Part shown: in pieces, positions 25,600 through 34,316 of the stretch
Layout of the letters: each line of letters opens with the position of its first letter
How positions within the stretch are numbered: the stretch's first letter is position 1
From: Solirubrobacter taibaiensis
Lineage (GTDB): Bacteria; Actinomycetota; Thermoleophilia; Solirubrobacterales; Solirubrobacteraceae
Length of the DNA: 64,000 nt
Direction: 5' to 3'
Assembly (NCBI GenBank): GCA_027587225.1
Contig: JAPDDQ010000011.1
Coordinates: forward strand, 62,001-126,000
Position numbers and translations under genes: made by a program
The notes under the pieces: model-generated
What the model saw: the letters and a program-made list of their open reading frames with translations, nothing else
Databases searched by the model: none
Told to the model about the DNA's origin: nothing

Positions 25600-26845
25600 G
25601 GCGCTCGCGCCCGACGCCTCGTCGGTGAGCGCCGCGCGCAAGCTCGCGCGGCCCGCGCCGTGGAGCGCGACGGGCTTCGACGCCCGTGCCGTCTGGGGGC
25701 TCTGTCGCGGGAGCGGGTCCCGTCCGTACGAAGTGGCCGTGGACGCCGAGGGCCCGGCGTTCAAGTGCTCCTGCCCGAGCCGGAAGATCCCGTGCAAGCA
25801 CGCGCTGGCACTGTTGCTGCTGCGGGCCGAGGGCGGCGTGGGCGAGGGGGAGGCGCCGGAATGGGTGAGCTCGTGGCTCGACGGCCGCGCGAAGCGCGTG
25901 GTGCGGGAGCCTGGCGAGCCCGTGCGCGACCCCGAGGCCGCCGCCCGACGAGCAGCCGAGCGGGAGGCACGGGTCGCCGGCGGCGTGGATGACCTGCGGC
26001 TCTGGCTGCGTGACGCGGTGCGCGGCGGACTCGCCGCGCCGCGGCTGCGCGGCTGGGAGGAATGGGACGCGTTCGCCGCCCGGATGGTCGACGCGCAGGC
26101 ACCGGGTGCTGCGTCCCGTCTGCGGTCGCTGGGGAACGTCGCCGCGGCCCGCCCGGACGGCTGGCCGGAGCGGCTGCTGTCCGGCATGGGGATGCTGCAT
26201 CTGCTGTGCGAGGCGTACGCGAAGGCGCCGGACGGGCCGCTGCGCGACGAGGTGCGGACGCTGCTGGGCTGGAACGCGTCGCGCGAAGAGGTGCTCAGCG
26301 GGCCGCGCGTGCACGACGAGTGGGCGGTGCTCGCGCGGGTCGTGCTCGAGCAGGAGCGCCTGCGCGTGCAGCGCACGTGGCTGTGGGGGCACGACACCGA
26401 GCGCGCGGCGCTGCTGCTGGACTTCGCGCCGCCGGGCGGGTCTTTGGCGCCGCGCCCGCCGACGGGGACGTCGTTCGAAGCCGGGCTCGCGTTCTACCCG
26501 GGCGCGACGCCGCTGCGTGCGCTGCTGGAGGAGCCGGGGGCGCTGAAGGACGCGCCGGGATTCTTCGGGGTCGAGGGGGTGGAGGTGGCGCTGGCCGCGG
26601 GTGCGGATGCGGTTGCGGCGAACCCGTGGCTCGACGAGTTCCCGGTGGCGTTGGCGCGAGCGGTCGCCGACGTGGACGTGGTGAGCGCGGAGGATGGGTC
26701 GCTACCGTTGCGGGGGTCTGAGCGGGCTCGGTGGCGGTTGCTTGCGTTGTCGGCGGGGCGGCCGGTGTCCGTGTTCGGGTTATGGGACGGGTCGGGGCTG
26801 CGTCCGTTGGCCGTGGGGGACGGGGAACGGACGGTGGCGTTGTGA
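25574..26845 (+). CDS. SWIM zinc-finger protein
   Basis: A 423-residue protein with a SWIM zinc finger: C65, C67, C74 and H76 in FKCSCPSRKIPCKHAL fit CxCx(n)CxH. SWIM domains bind DNA or proteins. The remainder is helical (LRLWLRDAVRGGLAAPRLRG; ERLLSGMGMLHLLCEAYAKA) with no catalytic motif. Actinobacterial genomes often place such a gene beside DUF5691, MoxR, DUF5682 and VWA genes, exactly the order here. Start GTG 25574 overlaps the upstream gene. Two palindromes separate it from the next gene. Confidence 0.87.
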   Translation: MEWTAATVEALAPDASSVSAARKLARPAPWSATGFDARAVWGLCRGSGSRPYEVAVDAEGPAFKCSCPSRKIPCKHALALLLLRAEGGVGEGEAPEWVSSWLDGRAKRVVREPGEPVRDPEAAARRAAEREARVAGGVDDLRLWLRDAVRGGLAAPRLRGWEEWDAFAARMVDAQAPGAASRLRSLGNVAAARPDGWPERLLSGMGMLHLLCEAYAKAPDGPLRDEVRTLLGWNASREEVLSGPRVHDEWAVLARVVLEQERLRVQRTWLWGHDTERAALLLDFAPPGGSLAPRPPTGTSFEAGLAFYPGATPLRALLEEPGALKDAPGFFGVEGVEVALAAGADAVAANPWLDEFPVALARAVADVDVVSAEDGSLPLRGSERARWRLLALSAGRPVSVFGLWDGSGLRPLAVGDGERTVAL

Positions 26846-26852
26846 CCCGAAA

Positions 26853-26887
26853 CGCGACAGTTGTCGCGCGAAGGGGTCTGACCCCTT
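26853..26887. promoter_or_regulatory. Pair of palindromes between SWIM and DUF5691-like genes
   Basis: CGCGACA/TGTCGCG (26853–26868) and AAGGGGT/ACCCCTT (26871–26887, CTG loop) lie back to back, ending one base before the ATG at 26889. The second resembles a terminator (TTTAT follows) but also occupies the ribosome-binding region, so it could attenuate transcription or block translation of the downstream four genes. Confidence 0.55.
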
Positions 26888-26888
26888 T

Positions 26889-28169
26889 ATGTCGGGGCGT
26901 CGCGTGAGCTGGGACGAGCTTGTCGCTGTGGCGCTGATCGGGACGGACCGGCGGACGGTCGAAGGCGGTGCGCCTGTTGATCTCGACGCGGTCCTGGAAG
27001 GGCGCGGGGTCGAGGATCGGCTGCTCGCTTCGGCGGCGGCGTGGACGGTCGCTCGGCGGGCCGGCGCGCGGGCTGGAGCGCCGCGTGAAGTCGAGCCCGC
27101 CGAACCCGACTCGCGGCCGCTGTGCTCGGCCGGGGCCGGTGGGCGGCTCGATCTGTTGCTCGAAGTGCGCGAGCTCGTTGATCAATGGCTCGATTTGGCG
27201 GAACGCGCTGGGGTGCGGCCGCCGCCGGAGCTCGTGCCCGCGCTGCTCGACTACGCCGAAGGGCGGCCGGAGCGCCAGGACGGGGTGCGCGCCGCGGCTG
27301 GGCCGCTCGGGCGCTGGCTCGCCGCCCGGGAGCCGCGCTGGGCCTACGTGCTGCCCGTCGACGAGACCCGGTGGAACGATGCGGAGGACCGCGTGGACCT
27401 GTTGCGGCGGCGTCGCGCCGAGGACCCGGACGCGGCGCGGGAGCTGCTCGCGTCCACGTGGGCCGAGGAGACGTGGGAGGACCGGCAGGCGTTCCTGGAG
27501 GAGCTCGGGACCGGGCTCTCCGACGCCGACGAGCCGCTGCTGGAGACCGCGCTGGGCGACCGGCGCAAGCCCGTGCGCGACGTCGCCACGGCGCTGTTGG
27601 CGCGGCTGCCACGGTCGGCGTTCGCGGCCCGGGCCGCGGCCGAGGCGCTGGCGCTGCTGCGGGTGGAGGACGAACAGATCGTGGTCACGCTGCCGGAGGC
27701 GCGCGGGCGCCGGTCGGAGCGGCTCAGCGAGCTGCTCGCGGCGGCGCCGCTCTCCACCTGGGACCTCGAGCTGGTTTCCCTGCCCGTCGCCGACGACCTC
27801 GGCGCCGCCGTGCACGCGGGCTGGGCGGAGGCGGCGCTGCGGCAGAACGACGTCGAGTGGGGACGGGCGCTGGGGTTGCTCGAGCTGCTGCCGCACGAGG
27901 AGGCGGAGGCGCGTGCCGCGGCCGACGAGGACCCGCTGAGCGCCGCGGAGCCGCTCGAATGGACGTGGGGGCGGGAGCTGTCGGAAGCCGTCGTCACGTC
28001 CGTCAAGCGTCACCGCGAGGGCGGCGCCCGGGGCGACTACGCGTTCGTCGGCTACCGCATCGACCCCACGCTGGACGTCGAGCCGCTGCGCGAGCTCGGC
28101 GGGCGCGACATCGGGCGGCTGTGCGACGTCGCCGCGATCCGGGCTGCCATGCTCTCGGAGTTCGCATGA
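26889..28169 (+). CDS. DUF5691-like helical-repeat protein
   Basis: A 426-residue soluble protein, almost all helical, recognised mainly by its position and by WDELVAVALIGTDRR near the start, which resembles the beginning of DUF5691 proteins (assignment from memory). Middle: HEAT-like pairs (ADEPLLETALGDRRKPVRDV; ALLARLPRSAFAARAAAEAL). It ends with AVVTSVKRHREGGA. No enzyme motif is visible. The frame is open into the SWIM gene; ATG 26889 is chosen because the upstream codons run through the palindromes. GTG 26904 is an alternative. It overlaps the MoxR gene by ATGA. Confidence 0.8.
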   Translation: MSGRRVSWDELVAVALIGTDRRTVEGGAPVDLDAVLEGRGVEDRLLASAAAWTVARRAGARAGAPREVEPAEPDSRPLCSAGAGGRLDLLLEVRELVDQWLDLAERAGVRPPPELVPALLDYAEGRPERQDGVRAAAGPLGRWLAAREPRWAYVLPVDETRWNDAEDRVDLLRRRRAEDPDAARELLASTWAEETWEDRQAFLEELGTGLSDADEPLLETALGDRRKPVRDVATALLARLPRSAFAARAAAEALALLRVEDEQIVVTLPEARGRRSERLSELLAAAPLSTWDLELVSLPVADDLGAAVHAGWAEAALRQNDVEWGRALGLLELLPHEEAEARAAADEDPLSAAEPLEWTWGRELSEAVVTSVKRHREGGARGDYAFVGYRIDPTLDVEPLRELGGRDIGRLCDVAAIRAAMLSEFA

Positions 28170-29239
28170 CGGAACTCCTGCGCCCGCACGCCGAGCAGCT
28201 GTTCGCCGAGGAACTGCAGGCGCTCGAGCGCTCCGACGATCGTCCCAGGCCCCCGCAGTGGCGGCTGTCGCCGTGGGCGGTCACGACCTACGTGCTCGGC
28301 GGCGAAGCGGACGGCGTCACGATCACGCCGAAGTACGTCGGCCGCCGCCGGCTGATCGAGCTGGCCGTCGCCACGCTCGCCACCGACCGCGCGCTGCTCC
28401 TGCTCGGCGTCCCGGGCACGGCGAAGACGTGGCTCTCCGAACACCTCGCGGCGGCGATCTCCGGCGACTCCACCCTGATCGTCCAGGGCACGGCGGGCAC
28501 GCCCGAGGAGTCGCTGCGCTACGGCTGGAACTACGCGCGGCTGCTCGCCGAAGGCCCCACGCGGGAGGCGCTCGTGCCCGGGCCGGTGTTCCGCGCGATG
28601 GGCGACGGCAAGATCGCCCGCGTCGAGGAGCTCACGCGGATCCCGTCCGACGTGCAGGACGCGCTGATCACGATCCTGTCCGAGAAGGCGCTGCCGATCC
28701 CGGAGCTCGACGACGAGGTCCAGGCCGTCCAGGGCTTCAACGTCATCGCCACCGCGAACGACCGCGACCGCGGCGTCAACGAGCTCTCCAGCGCGATGCG
28801 GCGCCGGTTCAACACGGTCGTCCTCCCGCTCCCGGACACCGCCGACGAGGAGGTGGAGATCGTCCGCCTGCGCCTGGACTCGATCGGGGCCACCCTCGAG
28901 CTGCCGCCGGTGACCAGCGCGCTCGAGGAGATCCGCCGCGTCGTCACGATCTTCCGCGAGCTGCGCTCCGGCGTCACCGAGGACGGCCGCACGAAGCTCA
29001 AGTCGCCGTCCGGCACGCTCTCCACCGCCGAGGCGATCAGCGTCGTCACGAACGGGATGGCGCTCGCAACGCACTTCGGCGACGGCTCGCTCACGCCCGA
29101 GGACGTCGCGGGCGGCCTCACCGGCGCGGTCGTGCAGGACCCGGTGGCGGACAAGGTCGTCTGGCAGGAGTACCTCGAGGCGGTCGTGCGCGAGCGCGAC
29201 GGCTGGGGTGCGCTGTACCGGGCCTGCCGGGCGCTGTGA
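28166..29239 (+). CDS. MoxR-family AAA+ ATPase
   Basis: A 357-residue AAA+ ATPase of the MoxR type, a class of chaperones that usually work with VWA-domain partners to insert metals or remodel proteins. Walker A is GVPGTAKT at 81–88. The Walker B region reads KIARVEELTRIPSDVQDALI, with EE in place of the usual DE. Sensor 1 is in NVIATANDRDRGVNELSSAM, followed by the Arg-finger segment RRRFNTVVLPLP. ATG 28166 overlaps the upstream TGA. It is flanked by the DUF5691-like and DUF5682-like genes and encoded two genes before VWA, giving a MoxR–VWA pair. Confidence 0.92.
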   Translation: MTELLRPHAEQLFAEELQALERSDDRPRPPQWRLSPWAVTTYVLGGEADGVTITPKYVGRRRLIELAVATLATDRALLLLGVPGTAKTWLSEHLAAAISGDSTLIVQGTAGTPEESLRYGWNYARLLAEGPTREALVPGPVFRAMGDGKIARVEELTRIPSDVQDALITILSEKALPIPELDDEVQAVQGFNVIATANDRDRGVNELSSAMRRRFNTVVLPLPDTADEEVEIVRLRLDSIGATLELPPVTSALEEIRRVVTIFRELRSGVTEDGRTKLKSPSGTLSTAEAISVVTNGMALATHFGDGSLTPEDVAGGLTGAVVQDPVADKVVWQEYLEAVVRERDGWGALYRACRAL

Positions 29240-31392
29240 CCCACACGGTCTTCGGGATTCGCCACCACGGCCCCGGGTCGGCCCGCACGCTCGAACGCGC
29301 GCTCACCCAGCTGGAGCCCGACACGATCCTGATCGAGGGCCCGCCCGACGCCGACAAGCTGCTGGACCTGGCCTCGCACGAGGAGATGGCGCCTCCCGTC
29401 GCGCTGCTCGCCTACGTGCCCGACGAGCCGGGCCGCGCGGCGTTCTGGCCGTTCGCGCGGTTCTCGCCCGAGTGGCGCGCGATCGTCTACGCGCACGAGC
29501 ACGACGTTCCCGTGCGCTTCTGCGACCTGCCCGCCGCGAACTCGCTCGTGCAGCCGCGGGATCGCCGCCGCGGCAAGGTGCGCGAGGACCCGCTGGGCGC
29601 GCTGGCCGAGATCGCCGGCCACGGGGACGCCGAGCGCTGGTGGGAGGACGTCGTCGAGTCCGCGCGCGAGGGTCTGGGCGCGTTCGAGGCGGTCACCGAG
29701 GCGATGGAAGCGCTGCGCGAGGCGTTCCCGGACGACGACCCGCGCGAGGAGCAGCGCGAGGCCTACATGCGCCAGCAGATCCGCAAGGCGGCGAAGGACG
29801 CGGACAACGTGGCGGTGGTGTGCGGCGCGTGGCACGCGCCCGCGCTGGTCTCGCCGGGGCCCGCCGCGCCCGATGCGCGCACGCTGAAGGGGATCCCGAA
29901 GACGAAGGTCGCCACCACGTGGGTGCCGTGGACCTACGGCCTGCTCGCGCGCGAGTCCGGCTACGGCGCGGGCGTCGACTCGCCGGCCTGGTACGACCAG
30001 CTCTTCGACACCGCCGAGGAGCCCGTGCCGCGCTGGCTGGCGCGGGCGGCGCGGCTGCTGCGCGCCGAGGGCCTCGACGCGAGCGCGGCGCAGGTCGTCG
30101 ACGCGACGCAGTTGGCGGTGGCACTGGCGGGCATCCGCAACCGCCCGCTGGCCGGGCTGGACGAGCTGCTCGACGCCACCCGCGCGGTCCTGTGCTTCGG
30201 CTCCGAGCTCCCGCTCAAGATCGTGCGCGAGGAGCTCGTCGTCGGGCATCGGTTGGGCGCCGTGCCGGACGAGACGCCGATGGTCCCGCTCCAGCAGGAC
30301 GTGACCAAGCTCCAGCGGCGGCTGCGCATGAAGCCGGACGCGCGGCCGAAGGAGATCACGCTGGACCTGCGGCGCGAGATCGACCGCGAGCGCAGCCGGC
30401 TCTTGCATCGTCTGAACGTGCTCGAGGTGCCGTGGGGCGAGGCGGTCGAGGCGCGCGGGCTGGGCACGTTCAAGGAGGCGTTCGTGCTCGAGTGGCAGCC
30501 CGCGCTGGAGCTCGAGCTCATCCACGCCGGCCGCTGGGGCACGACGGTGCAGACCGCCGCGGCCGCCCGGGCCACCGCGATGGCGTCCGAGCAGGACTCG
30601 ATCGCGAAGCTGGCGACCCTGGCCGATGCCGTCCTGCTCGCCGACCTCCCGGACGCGCTCGAGGCCGTCCTGCGGGCATTGGCCGACCTCGCCGCGCTCG
30701 ACCGCGACACCACCGACCTGATGGCCGCCGTCCCGCCGCTCGCCCAGATCCTCCGCTACGGCGACGTGCGCGGGAGCGACACGAGCGCCGTCGCCGGTGT
30801 GCTCCGGGGCGTGGTGCTGCGCAGCGCGGTCGGGCTCCCCGGCGCCGCGGTGGGCGCCGACGAGGAGGCCGGGGCGAAGCTCGCGGAGCTCGTCGACGGC
30901 GTGAACAGCGCGCTCGCGCTCTTGGAGGACGAAGCGCTCACGCGCGCGTGGCGGGGTGCGCTGCGGAGTGTCGCCGACAGCGACCGGCTCCCCGGGACGC
31001 TCGCCGGGCGCGCCACGCGGCTCCTGCACGACGCGGGCGAACTCGACACGCGCGCGGTGGCCTCGGCGATGTCCCGCGCGCTCTCCCCCGGCGAGGCGCC
31101 CGAGCGCGGCGCGAGCTGGATCGAGGGGTTCATCGGCACCTCCGGGCTCGTGCTCGTCCACGACCCCGACCTGCTGCAGATCCTCGACGACTGGATCGAG
31201 GCCGTCGGCCCAGACGCGTTCACCAACGTCCTGCCCCTGCTGCGGCGCGCGTTCTCCGTGCTCCCGGCGGGGGAGCGACGGCGGCTGGGTGAGCGGCTGC
31301 GGCGCGGAGCGAGCGCGCCGGTGGAGGTCGCACCGATTGACCTGGAGCGCGCGCGGCCGGCGCTGGAGACGCTCGCGAGGCTCCTGGCGTGA
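29236..31392 (+). CDS. DUF5682-like large protein, possible TraB/ChaN-type hydrolase fold
   Basis: A 718-residue cytosolic protein. The first 230 residues contain FGIRHHGPGSARTLERAL, PDTILIEGPPDADKLL and VVCGAWHAPAL. These resemble the GxxH and 'ExPP/E' motifs of the TIKI/TraB/EreA-like hydrolase superfamily (inference). A long helical C-terminal part follows. Family recognition as DUF5682 rests on context and the N-terminal motif from memory. It would be the likely effector or enzymatic member of the operon. GTG 29236 overlaps the MoxR stop; its own stop overlaps the VWA start. Confidence 0.82.
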   Translation: MTHTVFGIRHHGPGSARTLERALTQLEPDTILIEGPPDADKLLDLASHEEMAPPVALLAYVPDEPGRAAFWPFARFSPEWRAIVYAHEHDVPVRFCDLPAANSLVQPRDRRRGKVREDPLGALAEIAGHGDAERWWEDVVESAREGLGAFEAVTEAMEALREAFPDDDPREEQREAYMRQQIRKAAKDADNVAVVCGAWHAPALVSPGPAAPDARTLKGIPKTKVATTWVPWTYGLLARESGYGAGVDSPAWYDQLFDTAEEPVPRWLARAARLLRAEGLDASAAQVVDATQLAVALAGIRNRPLAGLDELLDATRAVLCFGSELPLKIVREELVVGHRLGAVPDETPMVPLQQDVTKLQRRLRMKPDARPKEITLDLRREIDRERSRLLHRLNVLEVPWGEAVEARGLGTFKEAFVLEWQPALELELIHAGRWGTTVQTAAAARATAMASEQDSIAKLATLADAVLLADLPDALEAVLRALADLAALDRDTTDLMAAVPPLAQILRYGDVRGSDTSAVAGVLRGVVLRSAVGLPGAAVGADEEAGAKLAELVDGVNSALALLEDEALTRAWRGALRSVADSDRLPGTLAGRATRLLHDAGELDTRAVASAMSRALSPGEAPERGASWIEGFIGTSGLVLVHDPDLLQILDDWIEAVGPDAFTNVLPLLRRAFSVLPAGERRRLGERLRRGASAPVEVAPIDLERARPALETLARLLA

Positions 31393-32522
31393 GTGACGAA
31401 CGCTTGAAGCGGTGGCGGCTCGTGCTGGGCGGCGATGACGCCGACGGCACCGAGGTCCGGCTCAACCAGCAGGACCGTGGGGTGGATGGGGCTTTGGACG
31501 CCGTCTACGGGTCGCGGCAGGGTGGGCTGGGCGGAAGCGCGCCGACCGTCGCGCGGTGGCTCGGCGAGCTGCGTTCGCACTTCCCCTCGGGGGTCGTGCG
31601 CGTGGTCCAGCAGGACGCGATCGACCGGCTCGGCCTGCACCAGCTCCTGCTCGAGCCCGAGGTGCTGGACAACGTCACACCCGACGTGCACCTCGCCGCG
31701 ACGCTGATGAGCCTGCGCGACGCGCTGCCGGAGTCCAGCCGGACGGTCGCGCGGCGGATCGTGCGCCAGGTGGTGGAGGACATCGAGCGGCGGCTCGCGG
31801 ACCGCACCCGCAGCGCCGCGCGGGGCGCGCTGGACCGCAGTGCGCGGACGAGCCGGCCGCGGCCGTCCGAGATCGACTGGGACCGCACGATCCGGGCCAA
31901 CCTCAAGCACTACCAGCCGGAGTACCGGACGGTCGTTCCCGAGCGGCTCGTGGGCCACGCGCGGCGGCGGCGCTCGCTCGCGGCGAACCTCATCCTCGCC
32001 CTGGACCAGAGCGGGAGCATGGGCGCGAGCGTCATCCACGCCGGCGTGCTGAGCGCCGCGCTGGCCTCGATCCCGACACTCGACACGAAGGTGATCGCGT
32101 TCGACACGAGCGTCGTGGACTTGACGGAGAACCTCCACGACCCGGTCGAGCTGCTGTTCGGCATCCAGCTCGGTGGCGGCACGGACATCGACCAGGCACT
32201 CGGCTACTGCCAGACGCTCGTGAGCCATCCCGCGAAGACCGTGATGGTGCTCGTGACGGATCTGTACGAGGGCGGCGACCCTGAGTCGATGCTGCGCCGG
32301 GCGGCGTCCCTGGTCCGCTCCGGCGTGAAGCTCATCGTCCTGCTCGCGCTCGCCGACGACGGCGCGCCCTTCTACTCGCACACGCACGCGGAGGCGTTCG
32401 CGGCCCTCGGGGCGCCGGTCTTCGCGTGCACGCCCGACCAGTTCCCGGAGATGCTGGCGGCGGCGCTGGAAGGTCGCGACGTCGGGGCGTGGGCCGGCGA
32501 GCACGACATCGCGGTGGTGTAG
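31389..32522 (+). CDS. VWA-domain protein, partner of the MoxR ATPase
   Basis: A 377-residue protein with an N-terminal helical region (about 1–195) and a C-terminal von Willebrand A domain. The MIDAS motif is intact: D206-x-S208-x-S210 in LALDQSGSMG, plus GGGTDIDQAL (Thr ligand) and VTDLYEGGDP (second Asp). VWA proteins bind a partner's acidic side chain via Mg2+ and usually dock to MoxR ATPases. No signal peptide or membrane helix, so the complex is cytosolic. The TAG stop is part of the −10 hexamer of the next gene, marking the operon end. Confidence 0.9.
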   Translation: MSDERLKRWRLVLGGDDADGTEVRLNQQDRGVDGALDAVYGSRQGGLGGSAPTVARWLGELRSHFPSGVVRVVQQDAIDRLGLHQLLLEPEVLDNVTPDVHLAATLMSLRDALPESSRTVARRIVRQVVEDIERRLADRTRSAARGALDRSARTSRPRPSEIDWDRTIRANLKHYQPEYRTVVPERLVGHARRRRSLAANLILALDQSGSMGASVIHAGVLSAALASIPTLDTKVIAFDTSVVDLTENLHDPVELLFGIQLGGGTDIDQALGYCQTLVSHPAKTVMVLVTDLYEGGDPESMLRRAASLVRSGVKLIVLLALADDGAPFYSHTHAEAFAALGAPVFACTPDQFPEMLAAALEGRDVGAWAGEHDIAVV

Positions 32523-32525
32523 CTT
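32520..32525 (+). promoter_or_regulatory. −10 hexamer TAGCTT, leaderless promoter of the VOC gene
   Basis: TAGCTT contains the VWA stop codon and ends six bases before the ATG at 32532. Confidence 0.55.
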
Positions 32526-32531
32526 CCTCGC

Positions 32532-32873
32532 ATGCTCAGGGCGATCGGGCGAGTGGTGGTCGGCGTCTCCGATCAGGACGAGGCGCTTGCGTTCTACCGC
32601 GACGTGCTCGGCTTCGAGGTGCTCCACGACTCCGACGACGAGGGCCTGCGCTACCTGCACATCGGACTCCCGGGGCAGCCGGACACGGGCCTGTGGCTGA
32701 TGCCCGGCGCGGCCGAGCACGACCGCCCGCTGCTGGTGCTCTACGCCGACGACCTCACTGAGATCGTGGACGCGTTCGAGCGCCACGGGGTGGAGACGTG
32801 GGCGCAGACCGACAGCTCACTGCACTTCCGCGACTGCTGCGGCAACGTGCTCGTCGCCACGGTGACGCGATAA
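32532..32873 (+). CDS. VOC (glyoxalase/dioxygenase) superfamily protein
   Basis: A 113-residue single-module VOC protein: VVVGVSDQDEALAFYRDVLGFEVLHD at the start (the beta-alpha-beta unit), then HFRDCCGNVLVATV at the end, where the family normally has a DPxGN segment. VOC proteins include glyoxalases, resistance proteins for bleomycin or fosfomycin, and dioxygenases; which applies cannot be told. It stands alone between the VWA operon and cysS. CC in place of DP near the end is unusual. Confidence 0.83.
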   Translation: MLRAIGRVVVGVSDQDEALAFYRDVLGFEVLHDSDDEGLRYLHIGLPGQPDTGLWLMPGAAEHDRPLLVLYADDLTEIVDAFERHGVETWAQTDSSLHFRDCCGNVLVATVTR

Positions 32874-32935
32874 GCCGCGTGTGGTCAGAGGCGATCCGCC
32901 GCCTCAGCCTCGCCATAGAACGGCTCGTACGCCGC

Positions 32936-32941
32936 TAGTCT
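32936..32941 (+). promoter_or_regulatory. −10 hexamer TAGTCT, leaderless promoter of cysS
   Basis: TAGTCT ends seven bases before the GTG at 32949. A small GAGGCG/CGCCTC hairpin (32888–32905) between the VOC gene and the promoter has no T-run. Confidence 0.6.
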
Positions 32942-32948
32942 CCCGGGC

Positions 32949-34316
32949 GTGTCCGACGTCTCGCTCTATGACACCAGAACCCGCTCGTTGCAGCCGTTTG
33001 CGCCGCGCGACCCCGCCCGCGTGGGGATCTACGCCTGCGGGCCGACGGTCTACGCGCGCGTGCACGTCGGCAACGCCCGGCCGTTCGTGGTCTTCTCCCA
33101 GCTCAAGCGCTTCCTCGAGCACGAGGGCTACGGGGTCACGCTCGTCGGGAACATCACCGACATCAACGACAAGATCTACACCGCGGCCGTGGCCGCGGGG
33201 AAGCCGTCGGGGGACCTGGCGGCAGAGATGGCGGCGTTGTACCGCGAGGACACCGACCGGATCGGGCTCGGCCGGCCGGACGCCGAACCGCTCGCGACGG
33301 AGTACGTCCCGCACATCGTCGAGCTGATCCAGCGGCTGATCGACACGGACGCCGCCTACGTGGCCTCCGGCGACGTGTACTTCCGGGTTCGAACCGTGGA
33401 CGGGTACGGCGAGCTGTCGCGCCGCGACCTGGACCAGATGGATCAGGGCGAGGGCGTCGAGGGCGCCTCGCTGAAGGAAGATCCTTTGGATTTCGCGCTG
33501 TGGAAGGCGTGGAAGGAAGGCGAGGACACCGCCTGGGACGCGCCCTGGGGCCGCGGCCGGCCGGGCTGGCACATCGAGTGCTCGGCGATGGCCGAGGCGC
33601 TGCTGGGCGTGGAGTTCGACATCCACGGCGGCGGCGTCGACCTCGTGTTCCCGCACCACGAGAACGAGGCGGCGCAGACGTTCGCCGCGCGCGGGAAGCC
33701 GCTGGCGCGGATCTGGATGCACAACGGGATGCTCGAGCTCGCTTCCGCGACGGGCGAGATGTCGAAGATGGCGAAGTCCGTGGGCAACATCCGCGGGCTC
33801 CACGAGGTGCTGGACGCCGTCGGCGGCGACGTGCTGATCCTGTTCTTCAGCTCCGGCCACTACCGGCAACCGCTGGCGTTCTCGGACGAGCGGCTCGAGG
33901 AGGCGACGCGGTCTGCGGAGCGGATCCGTGACGCCGCGCGCCGGCTCGTGAAGGGCGCCGCGTCCCCGGACTCGCTGGTCGGGTACCGCGACAGCTTCTT
34001 CGCCGCGCTGCGCAACGACTTCAACACCGCCGAAGCGCTCGGCTCCCTATACGGATGGATTCGCGAGGCCAATCGGTCCTCGGAGCCGGTGGGCGATTCC
34101 CACCTGAAGGAGATGCTCGACGTGCTTGGGTTGATCGGCCTGATGGCCGCGGATGTGGCGGCGCCGGACGAGGCCTTGGAGTTGGCTCGCCAGCGCGACG
34201 CCGCGCGGGCGAACAAGGACTGGGCCGAGGCCGATCGCCTGCGCGACGAGTTGCGCGCGATGGGCTGGGAAGTCCGCGACGGACCTGACGGGCCCGAGCT
34301 CGTGCCCGCATCATGA
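32949..34316 (+). CDS. cysS: Cysteine–tRNA ligase
   Basis: Class I aminoacyl-tRNA synthetase of 455 residues. The Zn site and HIGH region are in YACGPTVYARVHVGNARPF (HVGN for HIGN). GNITDINDKIYTAA, GRPGWHIECSAMAEALLG and FPHHENEAAQ follow as in CysRS, and the C-terminal domain ends with RDAARANKDWAEADRLRDEL. The KMSKS loop reads MSKMAKSVGN, with Ala for the first Ser. Length and the presence of the DALR-like domain favour CysS over mycothiol ligase MshC. ATG of rlmB overlaps its TGA. Confidence 0.94.
   Translation: MSDVSLYDTRTRSLQPFAPRDPARVGIYACGPTVYARVHVGNARPFVVFSQLKRFLEHEGYGVTLVGNITDINDKIYTAAVAAGKPSGDLAAEMAALYREDTDRIGLGRPDAEPLATEYVPHIVELIQRLIDTDAAYVASGDVYFRVRTVDGYGELSRRDLDQMDQGEGVEGASLKEDPLDFALWKAWKEGEDTAWDAPWGRGRPGWHIECSAMAEALLGVEFDIHGGGVDLVFPHHENEAAQTFAARGKPLARIWMHNGMLELASATGEMSKMAKSVGNIRGLHEVLDAVGGDVLILFFSSGHYRQPLAFSDERLEEATRSAERIRDAARRLVKGAASPDSLVGYRDSFFAALRNDFNTAEALGSLYGWIREANRSSEPVGDSHLKEMLDVLGLIGLMAADVAAPDEALELARQRDAARANKDWAEADRLRDELRAMGWEVRDGPDGPELVPAS

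Noticed and set aside
28531..31161. 876-codon minus-strand open frame opposite the MoxR and DUF5682-like genes
   Set aside because: Shadow of the plus-strand genes; the amino-acid composition is typical of antisense reading in GC-rich DNA and no family motif is present.
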